The notes under the pieces are model-generated. The model worked only from the letters and a program-made list of their open reading frames with translations. It was not told where the DNA came from and did not search any database. The translations under genes were made by a program, and so were the position numbers. A stretch of 64,000 bases of DNA from Sphingobacteriaceae bacterium (GTDB lineage Bacteria > Bacteroidota > Bacteroidia > Sphingobacteriales > Sphingobacteriaceae): the NCBI GenBank assembly GCA_014380615.1, contig JACMJM010000011.1, positions 62,001 to 126,000 of the forward strand, read 5' to 3'. This document shows positions 16,276 to 23,964 of this stretch, one piece after another (the stretch's first letter is position 1; the number at the start of each line of letters is the position of its first letter).

Positions 16276-16968
16276 TTAGGGTCTGTTGATGAGCTGAAGG
16301 AAAGCGTCTTTGTAGGTGTCGGAAATGGGAATCAACTGGTCGGAAATTTTTATCCTGCTGCGCTCAATGGATTCTATCTTATTGAGTGCCACCATAAAAG
16401 ATTTATGCACCCTGCACAGAATACTGGATGGGATCAGCTTCTCAAATTCGCTGAAATTCTGCAGAGTCATGATCTTTTTATCCACCGTATGGATCCTGCG
16501 GTAGTCCCGCATTCCTTCAATGTATATGATCTCATTAAGCATAATCTTTTCCAAGCGATTTTCTGTTTTTACGAAGATGAAATCTGGCTGAGGATCTGTA
16601 TGATGGCGGACGATATTTTCCTGCGCTTTATTAACCGCTTGTAGGAAGCGGTTGAACGTAAATGGCTTTAAAAGATAGTCTGTTATCTGCAGGTCGAAGC
16701 CCTTAAGCGCATATTCCTGGTAGGCGGTGGTAATGATCACCTGGCTGTTGATTTTGGAACTTTCAAGCAATTCTATACCAGACAGTTCATCCATGTTGAT
16801 GTCTAGGAAAAGGAGGTCTACTTTATTATTGTTAAGATAAGTAAGGCCGGTAAGTGCATTGTCAAACGTCGCGTTTAAACGCAAAAAAGGAATTTTCTCT
16901 ACAAAGTCCTTCGTTTTTTCGAGAGCAAGAGGCTCGTCTTCAATAATAATGCAGGAGTAGCTATCCAT
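16276..16968 (-). CDS. LytTR-family response regulator
   Basis: This 230-residue protein begins with a receiver domain. Acidic residues are at 10-12 (IIEDEP), the phospho-acceptor is Asp56 in DLLFLDINMD, there is a switch Thr in VIITTAYQEYALKGF, and a Lys in YLLKPF. A C-terminal LytTR DNA-binding domain follows from about residue 130 (FIFVKTENRLEKIMLNEIIY, then LCRVHKSFMVALNKI). It is paired with the histidine kinase gene by an 8-nt overlap. The likely targets are the adjacent barrel and DUF4386 genes; this is inference from position. Confidence 0.94.
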   Translation of the reverse strand: MDSYSCIIIEDEPLALEKTKDFVEKIPFLRLNATFDNALTGLTYLNNNKVDLLFLDINMDELSGIELLESSKINSQVIITTAYQEYALKGFDLQITDYLLKPFTFNRFLQAVNKAQENIVRHHTDPQPDFIFVKTENRLEKIMLNEIIYIEGMRDYRRIHTVDKKIMTLQNFSEFEKLIPSSILCRVHKSFMVALNKIESIERSRIKISDQLIPISDTYKDAFLQLINRP

Positions 16969-18028
16969 TGATGATCGTTAAGTTTACGCTGTATAGGTCG
17001 TCTTTTTTTTCTATTTCCAGGGTATGTTTGCCGGGATAAATAAGGTTCAATCGTTTTTCAATCAGCTCATTACCCAAACCGCTGTCGGCTTGCTTAACCG
17101 AGAACTTCGGATCGTATTTATTTTCACAAATCAGCTGTATGTTATGTTCCCTTATAAAGATATCAATGGAAATGGCATTCTTAACTTTTTTATTGTTGAC
17201 ATGCTTAAAAGCATTTTCGATAAAGGGAATAAAGATCATCGGGGCAACCATCTTGCTTCCGATAATGCCTGTAACAGCAAAATGAACATATTCTGTATTT
17301 GCAGTTCTTATTTTATGCAGGGCGATGTACTTTTCTATGTATTCAATCTCTCTGGATAGCAGGATTTTATCCGCTTTCGTTTCGTAGAGCATAAACCGCA
17401 TGATATCGCTTAGCTTATTCAAATAGTTTGATGCTTCAACCTGATCTTTTAAAATCAGGGCGTCTATATTGTTGATCGTGTTAAAGAGAAGATGCGGATC
17501 AAGCTGTGATTTTATCAGCGCCATTTCCATTTCATAATTCTTTTCTTTTAAAAGTGCTTTCAATTTAATTTCATCGAACCAGGTAATAAATCCTTTCATC
17601 ACCAATGCCGCTGTGCCGCAAATTAATTCGATAATAGTGGTAACCATTATAGTCCTCACCGCAGTAGACCGCCCGTTTTTCCCCCCTTCATCCATATCCA
17701 ACACCCGGCCCGTTTCTATAAAATACCGGTGCACGATATAAGAAACAATCGCTGTGGCAACGCACATCAATAAGCCATAGGCTACAGCGCGGACAAAGTT
17801 TTCCTGCTGAAGATATTTTGGAAATAAGATGAAATAGAATAAATAAAAAACCACTATGGAAGGTGCAAATGCAAAAAGGAAAATATTTCGGAGAGCATTC
17901 TCCACCCGGAACTCCGGATTACTTGCACCGGGGTTATCTCGATAGTAAACACCAAGGACTATTGCGATCAGGATGATGTAACAAGCCCAAAAGATAAAAT
18001 GTAAGACGATAACGATGGACTTTCTCAT
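16961..18028 (-). CDS. LytS/YehU-type sensor histidine kinase
   Basis: The protein has 355 residues. Four hydrophobic segments lie in the first 150 residues without a large periplasmic domain. The His_kinase domain follows with the phospho-acceptor His179 in LIKSQLDPHLLFNTINN, and then an HATPase region with FIPFIENAFKHV (N box) and a glycine region around DSGLGNELIEKRLNLIYPGK. It would phosphorylate the LytTR regulator encoded by the overlapping downstream gene. With little outside the membrane, the signal may be sensed in the membrane or by a partner protein. Confidence 0.93.
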   Translation of the reverse strand: MRKSIVIVLHFIFWACYIILIAIVLGVYYRDNPGASNPEFRVENALRNIFLFAFAPSIVVFYLFYFILFPKYLQQENFVRAVAYGLLMCVATAIVSYIVHRYFIETGRVLDMDEGGKNGRSTAVRTIMVTTIIELICGTAALVMKGFITWFDEIKLKALLKEKNYEMEMALIKSQLDPHLLFNTINNIDALILKDQVEASNYLNKLSDIMRFMLYETKADKILLSREIEYIEKYIALHKIRTANTEYVHFAVTGIIGSKMVAPMIFIPFIENAFKHVNNKKVKNAISIDIFIREHNIQLICENKYDPKFSVKQADSGLGNELIEKRLNLIYPGKHTLEIEKKDDLYSVNLTIING

Positions 18029-18153
18029 TGAACCTGCCGTTTAGATAGCAATGATTAAAGGTGTCTCTTTTAATTGGCTTTGAAGAATACCTTATGCAAA
18101 ATGGCAAGATATGTCTGCAAGATGAGCTTTTACGTATCCGATGAAATGTCAGG

Positions 18154-18927
18154 CTAAAACTCTTCCAGAATCATTTTCTTACTTGCAACCATTCCAGCCG
18201 TTGTTCCCATCGCTACGGCATTTGCCACAGTGCGCATGCGTGATGTGTTATCGCCGCAGGCAAAAACTCCATTAACGCTGGTTTCCTGAAGAGGGTCAAT
18301 TTTAATATAGCCATCTTCGCCTAATTCACACCCTAAATTTTCCGGGATCCTGGAATGTTGCTCAAAAGGGACGGGCGCATATATAGCGTTAACCGCTGAT
18401 TGGGTACCGTCTTTGAAAATGATGTTTTTAACCTGCCCATTACTGTGTTCAAGCATTTGCAGTTCTTTTGTCACTATTTTTATTTTATGCTTTTTGAGTT
18501 GTTCAGCCTGCCCGGCCGACAAGGTGGAAGCTCCATTAGTAAACACGGTTAAGTCGCTTGTCCAGTTAGAAATAAGGCGTGCTAAATCAAAAACAGCTTC
18601 GCCGTTACCCAAGATGCCGGTTATTTTATTTCTGACCTCATATCCGTGACAATAGGGGCAATGAAGAACCGAGATACCCCAGCATGCAGCAATTCCCGGG
18701 ATGTCGGGCAAGATGTCTCTAATACCCGTTGCAAAAATTAATTTCTTTGAAGCGAACCTTTCACCCGATGCTATCTGAATCTCAAAACCATGTTCCGTTT
18801 TTCTTCCCTTTGTTGCCAGTCCGTTGTAAAACTTAACGGTCTGATACCGTTTTACCTGTTCTTTCGCATGTGCTGCAATCGCCGCCGGTTCATCCCCATC
18901 ATGGGTAATAAAGTTATAACCTGTTGA
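18154..18927 (-). pseudogene. Thioredoxin-reductase-like flavoprotein gene lacking its 5' end
   Basis: The reading frame runs NFITHDGDEPAAIAAHAKEQ at 18915, then LIFATGIRDILPDIPGI. It continues with HCPYCHGYE (a CxxC pair), an NAD(P) glycine motif GILGNGEAVFDLA, and the C-terminal FAD signature VNGVFACGDNTSRMRTVANA. That is a pyridine nucleotide-disulphide oxidoreductase of about 300 residues. The first 40-45 residues, which hold the FAD-binding GxGxxG strand, are missing: homology ends near 18925, where an unrelated gene fragment begins. An ATG at 18711 remains in frame, but a product from there would lack the FAD loop. The lesion is consistent with the recombination event that placed a DUF1016 fragment and a transposase tail next to it. 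Confidence 0.8.
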
Positions 18928-18930
18928 TTA

Positions 18931-19140
18931 TCAATCTCGAATTTCGCAATCACTGATTGCGAAATTCGATTTGTATGACAGATAGAATTTTCGAAAGTAT
19001 TCCAGGTTTCGATGTGAGAACCCCTTTCCATATTCCTTAGTTAGATGGCCGCTCAGTTCTTTCAAGACTGATTCCGAATACGCAGCTCTATCTTTACCGT
19101 GTTGCTTTAAGTCATTTAATACCATCTCCCGAACTATCAT
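18931..19140 (-). pseudogene. DUF1016 (YhcG nuclease family) N-domain fragment
   Basis: The open stretch of 69 codons encodes HGKDRAAYSESVLKELSGHL and TKEYGKGFSHRNLEYFRKFY. This is the middle of the DUF1016 N-terminal domain found in YhcG-type PD-(D/E)xK nucleases. The residues that normally precede it and the whole C-terminal nuclease domain are missing, so it is a remnant. Its 3' end contains a perfect inverted repeat (18936-18969, stem TCGAATTTCGCAAT, loop closed by a C-G pair) that encodes the last dozen residues. It lies between a truncated flavoprotein gene and a transposase tail. Confidence 0.7.
18936..18969. repeat. Perfect inverted repeat at a gene-fragment junction
   Basis: The 14-bp arm at 18937-18950 (TCGAATTTCGCAAT) is matched exactly by 18956-18969 across a 5-nt spacer. 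The repeat sits within about 10 nt of the breakpoint between the flavoprotein and DUF1016 fragments. It may be a small inserted palindrome or a terminator-like structure. Confidence 0.65.
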
Positions 19141-19141
19141 T

Positions 19142-19297
19142 AACCATCACAAAAATATTCTAAACTACTTTGACAACAGAAGCACCAACGCATCAGCGGA
19201 ATCTTTCAATGCTAAAATCAAAGCTTTCAGGGCTCAGTATCGGGGTGTTGGAAATGTCAATTTCTTCCTTTTTAGACTCGCTAAATTATATGCCTAG
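19142..19297 (+). pseudogene. C-terminal remnant of an insertion-sequence transposase (ISAon1/ISL3-like)
   Basis: In the plus direction the DNA encodes NHHKNILNYFDNRSTNASAE, then SFNAKIKAFRAQYRGVGNVN and FFLFRLAKLYA followed by TAG at 19295. This is the final part of a DDE transposase of the type common in Bacteroidota (the NASAESFNAKIK..FR block is characteristic). The catalytic core is absent. After the stop, CCACAACTTTTGAGTCTGACC follows closely, the kind of sequence seen at the right end of these elements. The element was probably truncated by the same rearrangement that cut the flavoprotein and DUF1016 genes. Confidence 0.75.
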
Positions 19298-19398
19298 TCC
19301 ACAACTTTTGAGTCTGACCCAATAGGTCCCCGATTTGGTTGAACTTAGTTGAACTTGTTTGTACTGAAATTTTTGAGAAAAGTGTCTTTAAACGAAAA

Positions 19399-19422
19399 AA
19401 GCCTCTTTTTTCAAAGAGGCTT
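19399..19422 (-). terminator. Intrinsic terminator after tRNA-Lys
   Basis: A 10-bp stem (AAGCCTCTTT / AAAGAGGCTT) with a 4-nt loop is followed, in the minus direction, by six T. It lies 44 nt downstream of the 3' end of the tRNA. Confidence 0.8.
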
Positions 19423-19465
19423 GTACCAAAAAAATACGAATTGAAGGTTTTTTTTCCTTCTTTTG

Positions 19466-19538
19466 TGATCCCGCTGGGATTCGAACCCAGGACCACTACA
19501 TTAAAAGTGTAATGCTCTACCAGCTGAGCTACGGAATC
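19466..19538 (-). tRNA. tRNA-Lys (anticodon TTT)
   Basis: The minus strand folds as a 73-nt tRNA without an encoded CCA. The acceptor stem pairs GATTCCG with CGGGATC (one G-T wobble), the D arm contains AGCTCAGCTGGTAGAGC, and the anticodon loop is CTTTTAA with anticodon TTT. The T arm is CTGGGTTCGAATCCCAG and the discriminator base is A. It has its own promoter (19579-19609) and terminator (19399-19422). tRNA genes are common integration sites and the transposase remnant lies about 170 nt away, but the tRNA itself is intact. Confidence 0.97.
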
Positions 19539-19578
19539 AATTTAAATCGAACGTGTAACCGTTTTCTTTAAAGTGGTG

Positions 19579-19609
19579 CAAATATACAGCTATAACCAAT
19601 TGACTCCAA
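19579..19609 (-). promoter_or_regulatory. Promoter of tRNA-Lys
   Basis: On the minus strand TTGG (19609-19606) and TATATTTG (19586-19579) are 19 nt apart, an exact fit to the Bacteroidota -33/-7 pattern. The predicted start is about 35 nt before the mature tRNA. Confidence 0.7.
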
Positions 19610-19700
19610 GTTTTAAAAAGATATTTCTTTAATAATGCTCTAAGCTCTTAATTGTCAGTATTTAAATAATTGTAAGCATAACTTTTTGTGCTGAGCCGAA

Positions 19701-20264
19701 CTAGAAAAGCTGTAGAATTTCGGGTTTTTGTAAAGGGAATTCTTTAAATATCTGCCATTTTTTACCATCATGCTTCAGCAAAGTAAAGTGGTCTATCACG
19801 AAAGTGCGTTTAAATTTCCTGTTTTTAAGCTCATTCCAGATTTTAGGAAACACATCCGGTGGAATATCCCGGTAGGCAATGGTAACATGGGGATGAAATG
19901 TTGTATTGCCTTTAACTTCTTTCGGGTCTATTTTATTTTTATTAAATACTGCGGCTACATCTTTTTGTAAAGTGCTAAGCAATGGGTTTTTTACTCCGGC
20001 TATAAATAGGGTCTGAATGTTAAACGAATCAAAGTTTAACAGATCCTGCTTAAACGGACTGTGTTTAAAACCTACAGGCTTTAATAATTTAAGCAGTGTG
20101 TTTTCAAAACTCTCATCTACATTTACTGGCCTGTACAAGGTAATATGAATAGGGGGCTTTAGGGCCGCATAAATTTTATACCGTTCAGAAAGCTCTTTCC
20201 TGATGTCATCAATCTGTTCAGAAAGTTCTGGGGGCGGGATGATGGCTGTCAGGTATAAATTCAT
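19701..20264 (-). CDS. 2H phosphoesterase/2'-5' RNA ligase family protein
   Basis: The protein has 187 residues from the ATG at 20264. A TTG two codons earlier is open but lies inside the -7 box, so the ATG is preferred. The two catalytic histidine motifs of the 2H superfamily are present: PPIHITLYRP (H-I-T, about residue 40) and FHPHVTIAYRD (H-V-T, about residue 130). Members cleave or join 2'-5' phosphodiester or cyclic phosphate bonds in RNA or nucleotides; the substrate is unknown. The gene is divergent from dinB and shares a 55-nt promoter region with it. Confidence 0.87.
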   Translation of the reverse strand: MNLYLTAIIPPPELSEQIDDIRKELSERYKIYAALKPPIHITLYRPVNVDESFENTLLKLLKPVGFKHSPFKQDLLNFDSFNIQTLFIAGVKNPLLSTLQKDVAAVFNKNKIDPKEVKGNTTFHPHVTIAYRDIPPDVFPKIWNELKNRKFKRTFVIDHFTLLKHDGKKWQIFKEFPLQKPEILQLF

Positions 20265-20267
20265 ATG

Positions 20268-20275
20268 CAAATGTA
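20268..20275 (-). promoter_or_regulatory. -7 box of the 2H phosphoesterase gene, 3 nt before its ATG
   Basis: The minus strand reads TACATTTG, with the ATG 3 nt further on. With a start site about 7 nt from the box centre, transcription would begin at the start codon itself, giving a leaderless mRNA. No clear -33 element is present. Confidence 0.5.
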
Positions 20276-20306
20276 AATAATTGCTAATAAATTTAGTATA
20301 TTTTAT

Positions 20307-20314
20307 TATTTTTG
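20307..20314 (+). promoter_or_regulatory. -7 box of dinB, 5 nt before its ATG
   Basis: TATTTTTG fits TAnnTTTG and lies 5 nt before the start codon. A TTG at 20281-20283 is 23 nt upstream, at the long end of accepted spacing. Leaderless transcription is suggested. No LexA-like site was recognised. Confidence 0.45.
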
Positions 20315-20319
20315 AATAG

Positions 20320-21504
20320 ATGGAAGAGAAGCGGCATATCGTACATATTGATCTGGATTCCTTTTTTGTTTCCGTGGAACGGTTACATGATAAGTCGCTG
20401 GAAGGAAAGCCCGTGCTTATTGGCGGAAGTTCACAAAGGGGGGTAGTTGCTTCATGTAGTTATGAAGCAAGGAAGTTTGGTGTGCATTCGGCTATGCCGA
20501 TGAAAAAGGCTCTGCAGCTTTGCCCGCATGCTACGGTTGTCGGTGGGAACTATTCTTCGTACAGTAAGGCCTCCGCCCATGTAACTCAAATAATCAAAGA
20601 TCGGGTGCCTTTGTTTGAGAAAACGTCTATTGACGAGTTTTATATCGACTTAACCGGCATGGATAAGTTTTATGGTTGCTATCAGATCGCATCAGAACTC
20701 CGACAATCAGTAATCAAAGAAACCGGTTTGCCAATATCTTTCGGGCTTTCTTCCAATAAAACCGTTTCTAAAATAGCAACGGGCCAGGCAAAACCCAGCG
20801 GTCAGCTGTATGTAGAGCATGGCAGGGAGAAGGAGTTTCTGGCTCCCTTGCCGGTGTCGAAAATTCCGATGGTGGGTGAGAAGGCATGCGAGGTTTTATA
20901 CAGTATCGGAATCCATAAAATTGGCGATTTACAGGTGCAGAGTGTAAATAATCTCGAGCGTCATTTCGGCAAAATGGGTTTGATTATGTGGAACAAAGCA
21001 AATGGTATCGACAATTCGCAGGTAGATCCTTACCATGAACGTAAGTCTATTTCAAGCGAAAATACTTTCGAAAAAGACGTTTATGATGTAGCGCGAATGG
21101 AGCAGTTAATTATTTCGATGCTCGAGCAGCTTACTTTCAAACTTCGGTTAGAGAATAAGGTTGCTTCTTGCCTTGCGATAAAGATCCGTTACTCTAATTT
21201 CGATACTTTCACACAACAACTCTCTATTCCACCCACACATTCAGATATTCTGATCATACCCGAACTCAAAAAGCTCTTTGCCAAAGCATACCAAAACGGC
21301 AGGCCGGTGCGGCTGATCGGGGTTCGTTTGAGCAATCTTTCTGAGGGGGCGTATCAGCCCGGCCTGTTTGATAATCATGAGCGAAATGAAAACCTTTATA
21401 AAGCACTTGATAAATTAAATAGTCGTTTCGGCACTAAAACGGTTTCCAGGGCTGCTACATTCGGTATTTCCTCCCGGGAATTTAATCCGTTTATAAGGGA
21501 TTAG
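20320..21504 (+). CDS. dinB: DNA polymerase IV (Y-family translesion polymerase)
   Basis: The protein has 394 residues, near the usual size for DinB of Bacteroidota. The palm begins HIDLDSFFVSVE with Asp11 as metal ligand. The second catalytic pair is Asp105-Glu106 in TSIDEFYIDLT. The fingers carry SCSYEARKFGVHSAMP, the thumb has helix-hairpin-helix sequence around IPMVGEKACEVLYSIGI, and the little finger occupies roughly residues 235-345. It copies past damaged bases at the cost of fidelity. The C-terminus (residues 345-394, GAYQPGLFD) includes a PGLFD-type segment resembling a beta-clamp binding motif. Confidence 0.95.
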   Translation: MEEKRHIVHIDLDSFFVSVERLHDKSLEGKPVLIGGSSQRGVVASCSYEARKFGVHSAMPMKKALQLCPHATVVGGNYSSYSKASAHVTQIIKDRVPLFEKTSIDEFYIDLTGMDKFYGCYQIASELRQSVIKETGLPISFGLSSNKTVSKIATGQAKPSGQLYVEHGREKEFLAPLPVSKIPMVGEKACEVLYSIGIHKIGDLQVQSVNNLERHFGKMGLIMWNKANGIDNSQVDPYHERKSISSENTFEKDVYDVARMEQLIISMLEQLTFKLRLENKVASCLAIKIRYSNFDTFTQQLSIPPTHSDILIIPELKKLFAKAYQNGRPVRLIGVRLSNLSEGAYQPGLFDNHERNENLYKALDKLNSRFGTKTVSRAATFGISSREFNPFIRD

Positions 21505-21544
21505 AAGTTCGACTTGGAAATTCAAATATCAATTGTAGTTTTTG

Positions 21545-21552
21545 TAGTTTTG
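21545..21552 (+). promoter_or_regulatory. -7 box of the gmhB-like gene, 4 nt before its ATG
   Basis: TAGTTTTG lies 4 nt before the start codon, consistent with a leaderless transcript. The nearest TTG (21514) is 27 nt further upstream, which is too far to be a convincing -33 element. Confidence 0.4.
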
Positions 21553-21556
21553 CCAC

Positions 21557-22048
21557 ATGCGATTAAATAAGGCGGTGTTTTTAGACAGGGACGGAGTTTT
21601 AAATACAGAGCTGGGAGATTATGTATGCAAGGTTGAAGATTTTCATATCCTGGAACATAATTTTATGGCCCTTAAAGAACTACAAGACCGTGGATTTATG
21701 CTCATTGTTATCACCAATCAGGGTGGAATTGCCAAAGGGTGGTACAATGAAGCTACACTCGCTAAAATGCATCAAAAGCTGCGCGAAGCCTATCAGCAGC
21801 AAGGCGTGAGTTTTTCCGAAATATATTATTGCAGGCATAATCCATTGTATAACGGAAATTGTTTGTGCCGCAAGCCGGGCTCTATTATGCTCGAAAAAGC
21901 TATCGCCCGGTTTAATATCGATAAAACGAAATCCTATTTTATCGGAGATCGCGAACGCGATGTAATTGCGGGGCAGGCTGCCGGAGTAACAGGCATTTTA
22001 ATTGATTCGGACCAACCCATTTCAGAAATATTTCACCTTATTTCTTAA
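21557..22048 (+). CDS. gmhB: D-glycero-D-manno-heptose-1,7-bisphosphate 7-phosphatase-like HAD-IIIA phosphatase
   Basis: The protein has 163 residues. HAD motif I is FLDRDGVLN (Asp10 nucleophile, Asp12), motif II is VITNQGG, and motif III/IV is KPGSIMLEKA with SYFIGDRERDVIAG. A CxHx(n)CxC zinc loop (YYCRHNP..GNCLCRKPG) marks the GmhB/HisB-N subgroup. GmhB removes the 7-phosphate during ADP-heptose synthesis for lipopolysaccharide core. A histidinol-phosphatase role cannot be excluded, since no heptose genes are nearby, but length and loop favour GmhB. Confidence 0.85.
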   Translation: MRLNKAVFLDRDGVLNTELGDYVCKVEDFHILEHNFMALKELQDRGFMLIVITNQGGIAKGWYNEATLAKMHQKLREAYQQQGVSFSEIYYCRHNPLYNGNCLCRKPGSIMLEKAIARFNIDKTKSYFIGDRERDVIAGQAAGVTGILIDSDQPISEIFHLIS

Positions 22049-22122
22049 TGTTTAATTTGTGATTTTTTTGCTGATTCTTTTCGGATTGGAAGAATTACCA
22101 AATTAAACTTATATCAATTTAA

Positions 22123-22719
22123 CTACACCTCCAGTAAACTAATTACATCCCTGATTAAAGGGTAAGTGTTTTCTTTGATATAGTTAAAATCACCCGAAGC
22201 AAGCCATCTTGCCTCTGTAATTCCTTCTTCAAGCTGCGGCACCAGCTCCTGTCGCTTGGCTTTCATGTTAAACCATGTAGTTTTTTTGAATACTACTTGT
22301 CCCTTTTCTTCGTAAACATGCCAGGTTTTACATAGCAGATCGCCAAGTTTAGAAACTTTAATGCCACATTCTTCCTCCACTTCTCTTACCGCGGCTTTTT
22401 TGGTTTTTTCGCCCTCATCGAGCTTACCCTTCGGAAGATCCCATTTTCCTTTTCTGAAAATAAATAGAAACTGGTTCTCATCATTTCTCACCACTCCGCC
22501 CGCGGCTTTGATAACCATAAATAGCTTACGTATTTTCTTGAAAAATAGCTTTGGTTCTTTAGTTAGCAAAACATTTACCGAACCAGGTGTGCCTTTTACC
22601 AGTCGGTAAAATTTCATAAAATCAAACTCAGCTTCACTAATTTGCTGGTGGCTGCCAAGTCCGCCTGGTAAAGATTCGGATATAATTAGCGCGGTATCGT
22701 CAATATAAATTCTATACAT
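22123..22719 (-). CDS. Nudix hydrolase
   Basis: The protein has 198 residues. Residues 1-65 form a family-specific N-terminal extension. The Nudix domain starts at IKAAGGVVRNDENQFLFIFR, and the Nudix box is complete: GKLDEGEKTKKAAVREVEEECGI (23 residues, with the metal-binding REVEEE core). It hydrolyses a nucleoside diphosphate linked to another group; the substrate cannot be predicted. The gene is divergent from pyrE. The ARWLAS segment near the end is a common substrate-specificity region. Confidence 0.9.
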   Translation of the reverse strand: MYRIYIDDTALIISESLPGGLGSHQQISEAEFDFMKFYRLVKGTPGSVNVLLTKEPKLFFKKIRKLFMVIKAAGGVVRNDENQFLFIFRKGKWDLPKGKLDEGEKTKKAAVREVEEECGIKVSKLGDLLCKTWHVYEEKGQVVFKKTTWFNMKAKRQELVPQLEEGITEARWLASGDFNYIKENTYPLIRDVISLLEV

Positions 22720-22758
22720 ATTATTGAGTAAGGTTATCAGGGCTCCGTTTTAATTCAT

Positions 22759-22776
22759 ATCACATATTTATGTGAT
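22759..22776. promoter_or_regulatory. Perfect 18-bp palindrome in the nudix-pyrE promoter region
   Basis: ATCACATA-TT-TATGTGAT is an exact inverted repeat of two 8-bp arms, 40 nt before the start of the nudix gene and 76 nt before pyrE. It looks like a dimeric regulator operator. The half-sites resemble Crp half-sites in the reverse arrangement. No regulator is identified. Confidence 0.4.
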
Positions 22777-22840
22777 TTATTTTAGCAATAAAGCTGCGAA
22801 TTGAATGTAATTTCCCTTACAGTCCAACATTTTATTTTTA

Positions 22841-22848
22841 TACCTTTG
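22841..22848 (+). promoter_or_regulatory. -7 box of pyrE, 4 nt before its ATG
   Basis: TACCTTTG lies 4 nt before the pyrE start codon. The conserved PyrE N-terminus confirms that start, so transcription from this box would give a message with no 5' untranslated region. The -33 region has only a weak TTAC. Confidence 0.5.
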
Positions 22849-22852
22849 TGGC

Positions 22853-23515
22853 ATGATCAACAAGAGTGAGACTGAGCAGAAAGTAGCCGAGTTTTTGTTA
22901 CAAATAAAAGCAATTAAATTACAACCTGGCAATCCTTTTACATGGGCATCAGGAATTAAATCGCCGATTTATTGTGATAATCGGATTACGCTTTCCCATC
23001 CAACCATCAGAACATACATAAGACAAAATTTAACTGCACTTGTTCAGGATGAATTTGGATCTGTAGGGCTGATTGCGGGAGTAGCCACTGCGGGCATCCC
23101 CCAGGGGGCTTTGGTCGCTCAGGAGCTTGGTTTACCTTTCGCTTATGTTCGTTCAAAACCGAAAGAACACGGAACAGGCAGTTTAATAGAAGGTGAAGTA
23201 TTTGATGGTCAGCGTGTTGTGGTTGTTGAAGATTTGATATCAACCGGAAAAAGCAGCTTGCAGGCAGTTGAAGCTTTGCGTGAGGCGGGTTGTGATGTAG
23301 CCGGCCTGGTAGCGATATTTAGCTATGGCCTCGACGAAGCCACAGAGAATTTCAAAAAAGCAAAATGCCGCTTTTCAACACTCTCGAACTATAATGCTTT
23401 AATTCAGTATGCTTCCGAGCATCGCTTTATCAACAATGAAGACCTTGAACTGTTACGTAAATGGCGCGATAATCCCGCAGACTGGGGTAGAGCGATTGAA
23501 AATACAGTTAAATAG
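22853..23515 (+). CDS. pyrE: Orotate phosphoribosyltransferase
   Basis: The protein has 220 residues and the family layout: EQKVAEFLLQIKAIKLQPGN, FTWASGIKSPIYCDNR (orotate side), and the PRPP-binding motif VVVVEDLISTGKSS near residue 125. YVRSKPKEHGTGS is the flexible loop with catalytic Lys residues. It makes OMP from orotate and PRPP in de novo pyrimidine synthesis. An SRPBCC gene follows after 6 nt and is probably co-transcribed. Confidence 0.96.
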   Translation: MINKSETEQKVAEFLLQIKAIKLQPGNPFTWASGIKSPIYCDNRITLSHPTIRTYIRQNLTALVQDEFGSVGLIAGVATAGIPQGALVAQELGLPFAYVRSKPKEHGTGSLIEGEVFDGQRVVVVEDLISTGKSSLQAVEALREAGCDVAGLVAIFSYGLDEATENFKKAKCRFSTLSNYNALIQYASEHRFINNEDLELLRKWRDNPADWGRAIENTVK

Positions 23516-23521
23516 TTTGCG

Positions 23522-23917
23522 ATGTCGATTTTTGAAAGTAAAGTAGAGTTAGATAAGCCTGTAGCTGAAGTGTTTGCTTTTCTTTCGGATTTCAATAATC
23601 ATAAACAATTGATGCCGGATACGATCACCAACTGGTCATCAACCACAGATGAGGCTCGCTTTTCTGTGCAAAATATGGCGAAACTATCCCTGAAGATCTC
23701 CAACAGGATAGAAAATGAAACCATTATAATTATACCCGACGATAAGGTGCCTTTTAATGTAGAAATGCGTTGGGTTTTAGCTGACCTTGGCAATAATACT
23801 ACAGAGGTGATTTTTACCGTCATGGCCGAATTGAATATGATGATGAAAATGATGGCTGGCGGGCCCTTGCAAAGCCTGGTAAATTATCAAACCGAGGCAC
23901 TAAAGAAAGTTTTGTAA
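23522..23917 (+). CDS. SRPBCC-fold (polyketide cyclase/START-like) protein
   Basis: The 131-residue protein opens MSIFESKVELDKPVAEVFAF, the helix-grip pattern of SRPBCC proteins, with LSDFNNHKQLMPDTITNW forming the lid region. A long C-terminal helix (LQSLVNYQTEALKKVL) completes the fold. It is a cytoplasmic small-ligand binding protein of unknown ligand. The 6-nt gap to pyrE indicates an operon; a link with pyrimidine metabolism is not established. Confidence 0.85.
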   Translation: MSIFESKVELDKPVAEVFAFLSDFNNHKQLMPDTITNWSSTTDEARFSVQNMAKLSLKISNRIENETIIIIPDDKVPFNVEMRWVLADLGNNTTEVIFTVMAELNMMMKMMAGGPLQSLVNYQTEALKKVL

Positions 23918-23964
23918 AATGTAGCGGAATTCATCACCGCCACGTAGTATAGAAAAAGAACGTT

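Noticed and set aside
19281-19496. Open frame running into tRNA-Lys
   Set aside because: It overlaps the tRNA terminator and the tRNA itself.
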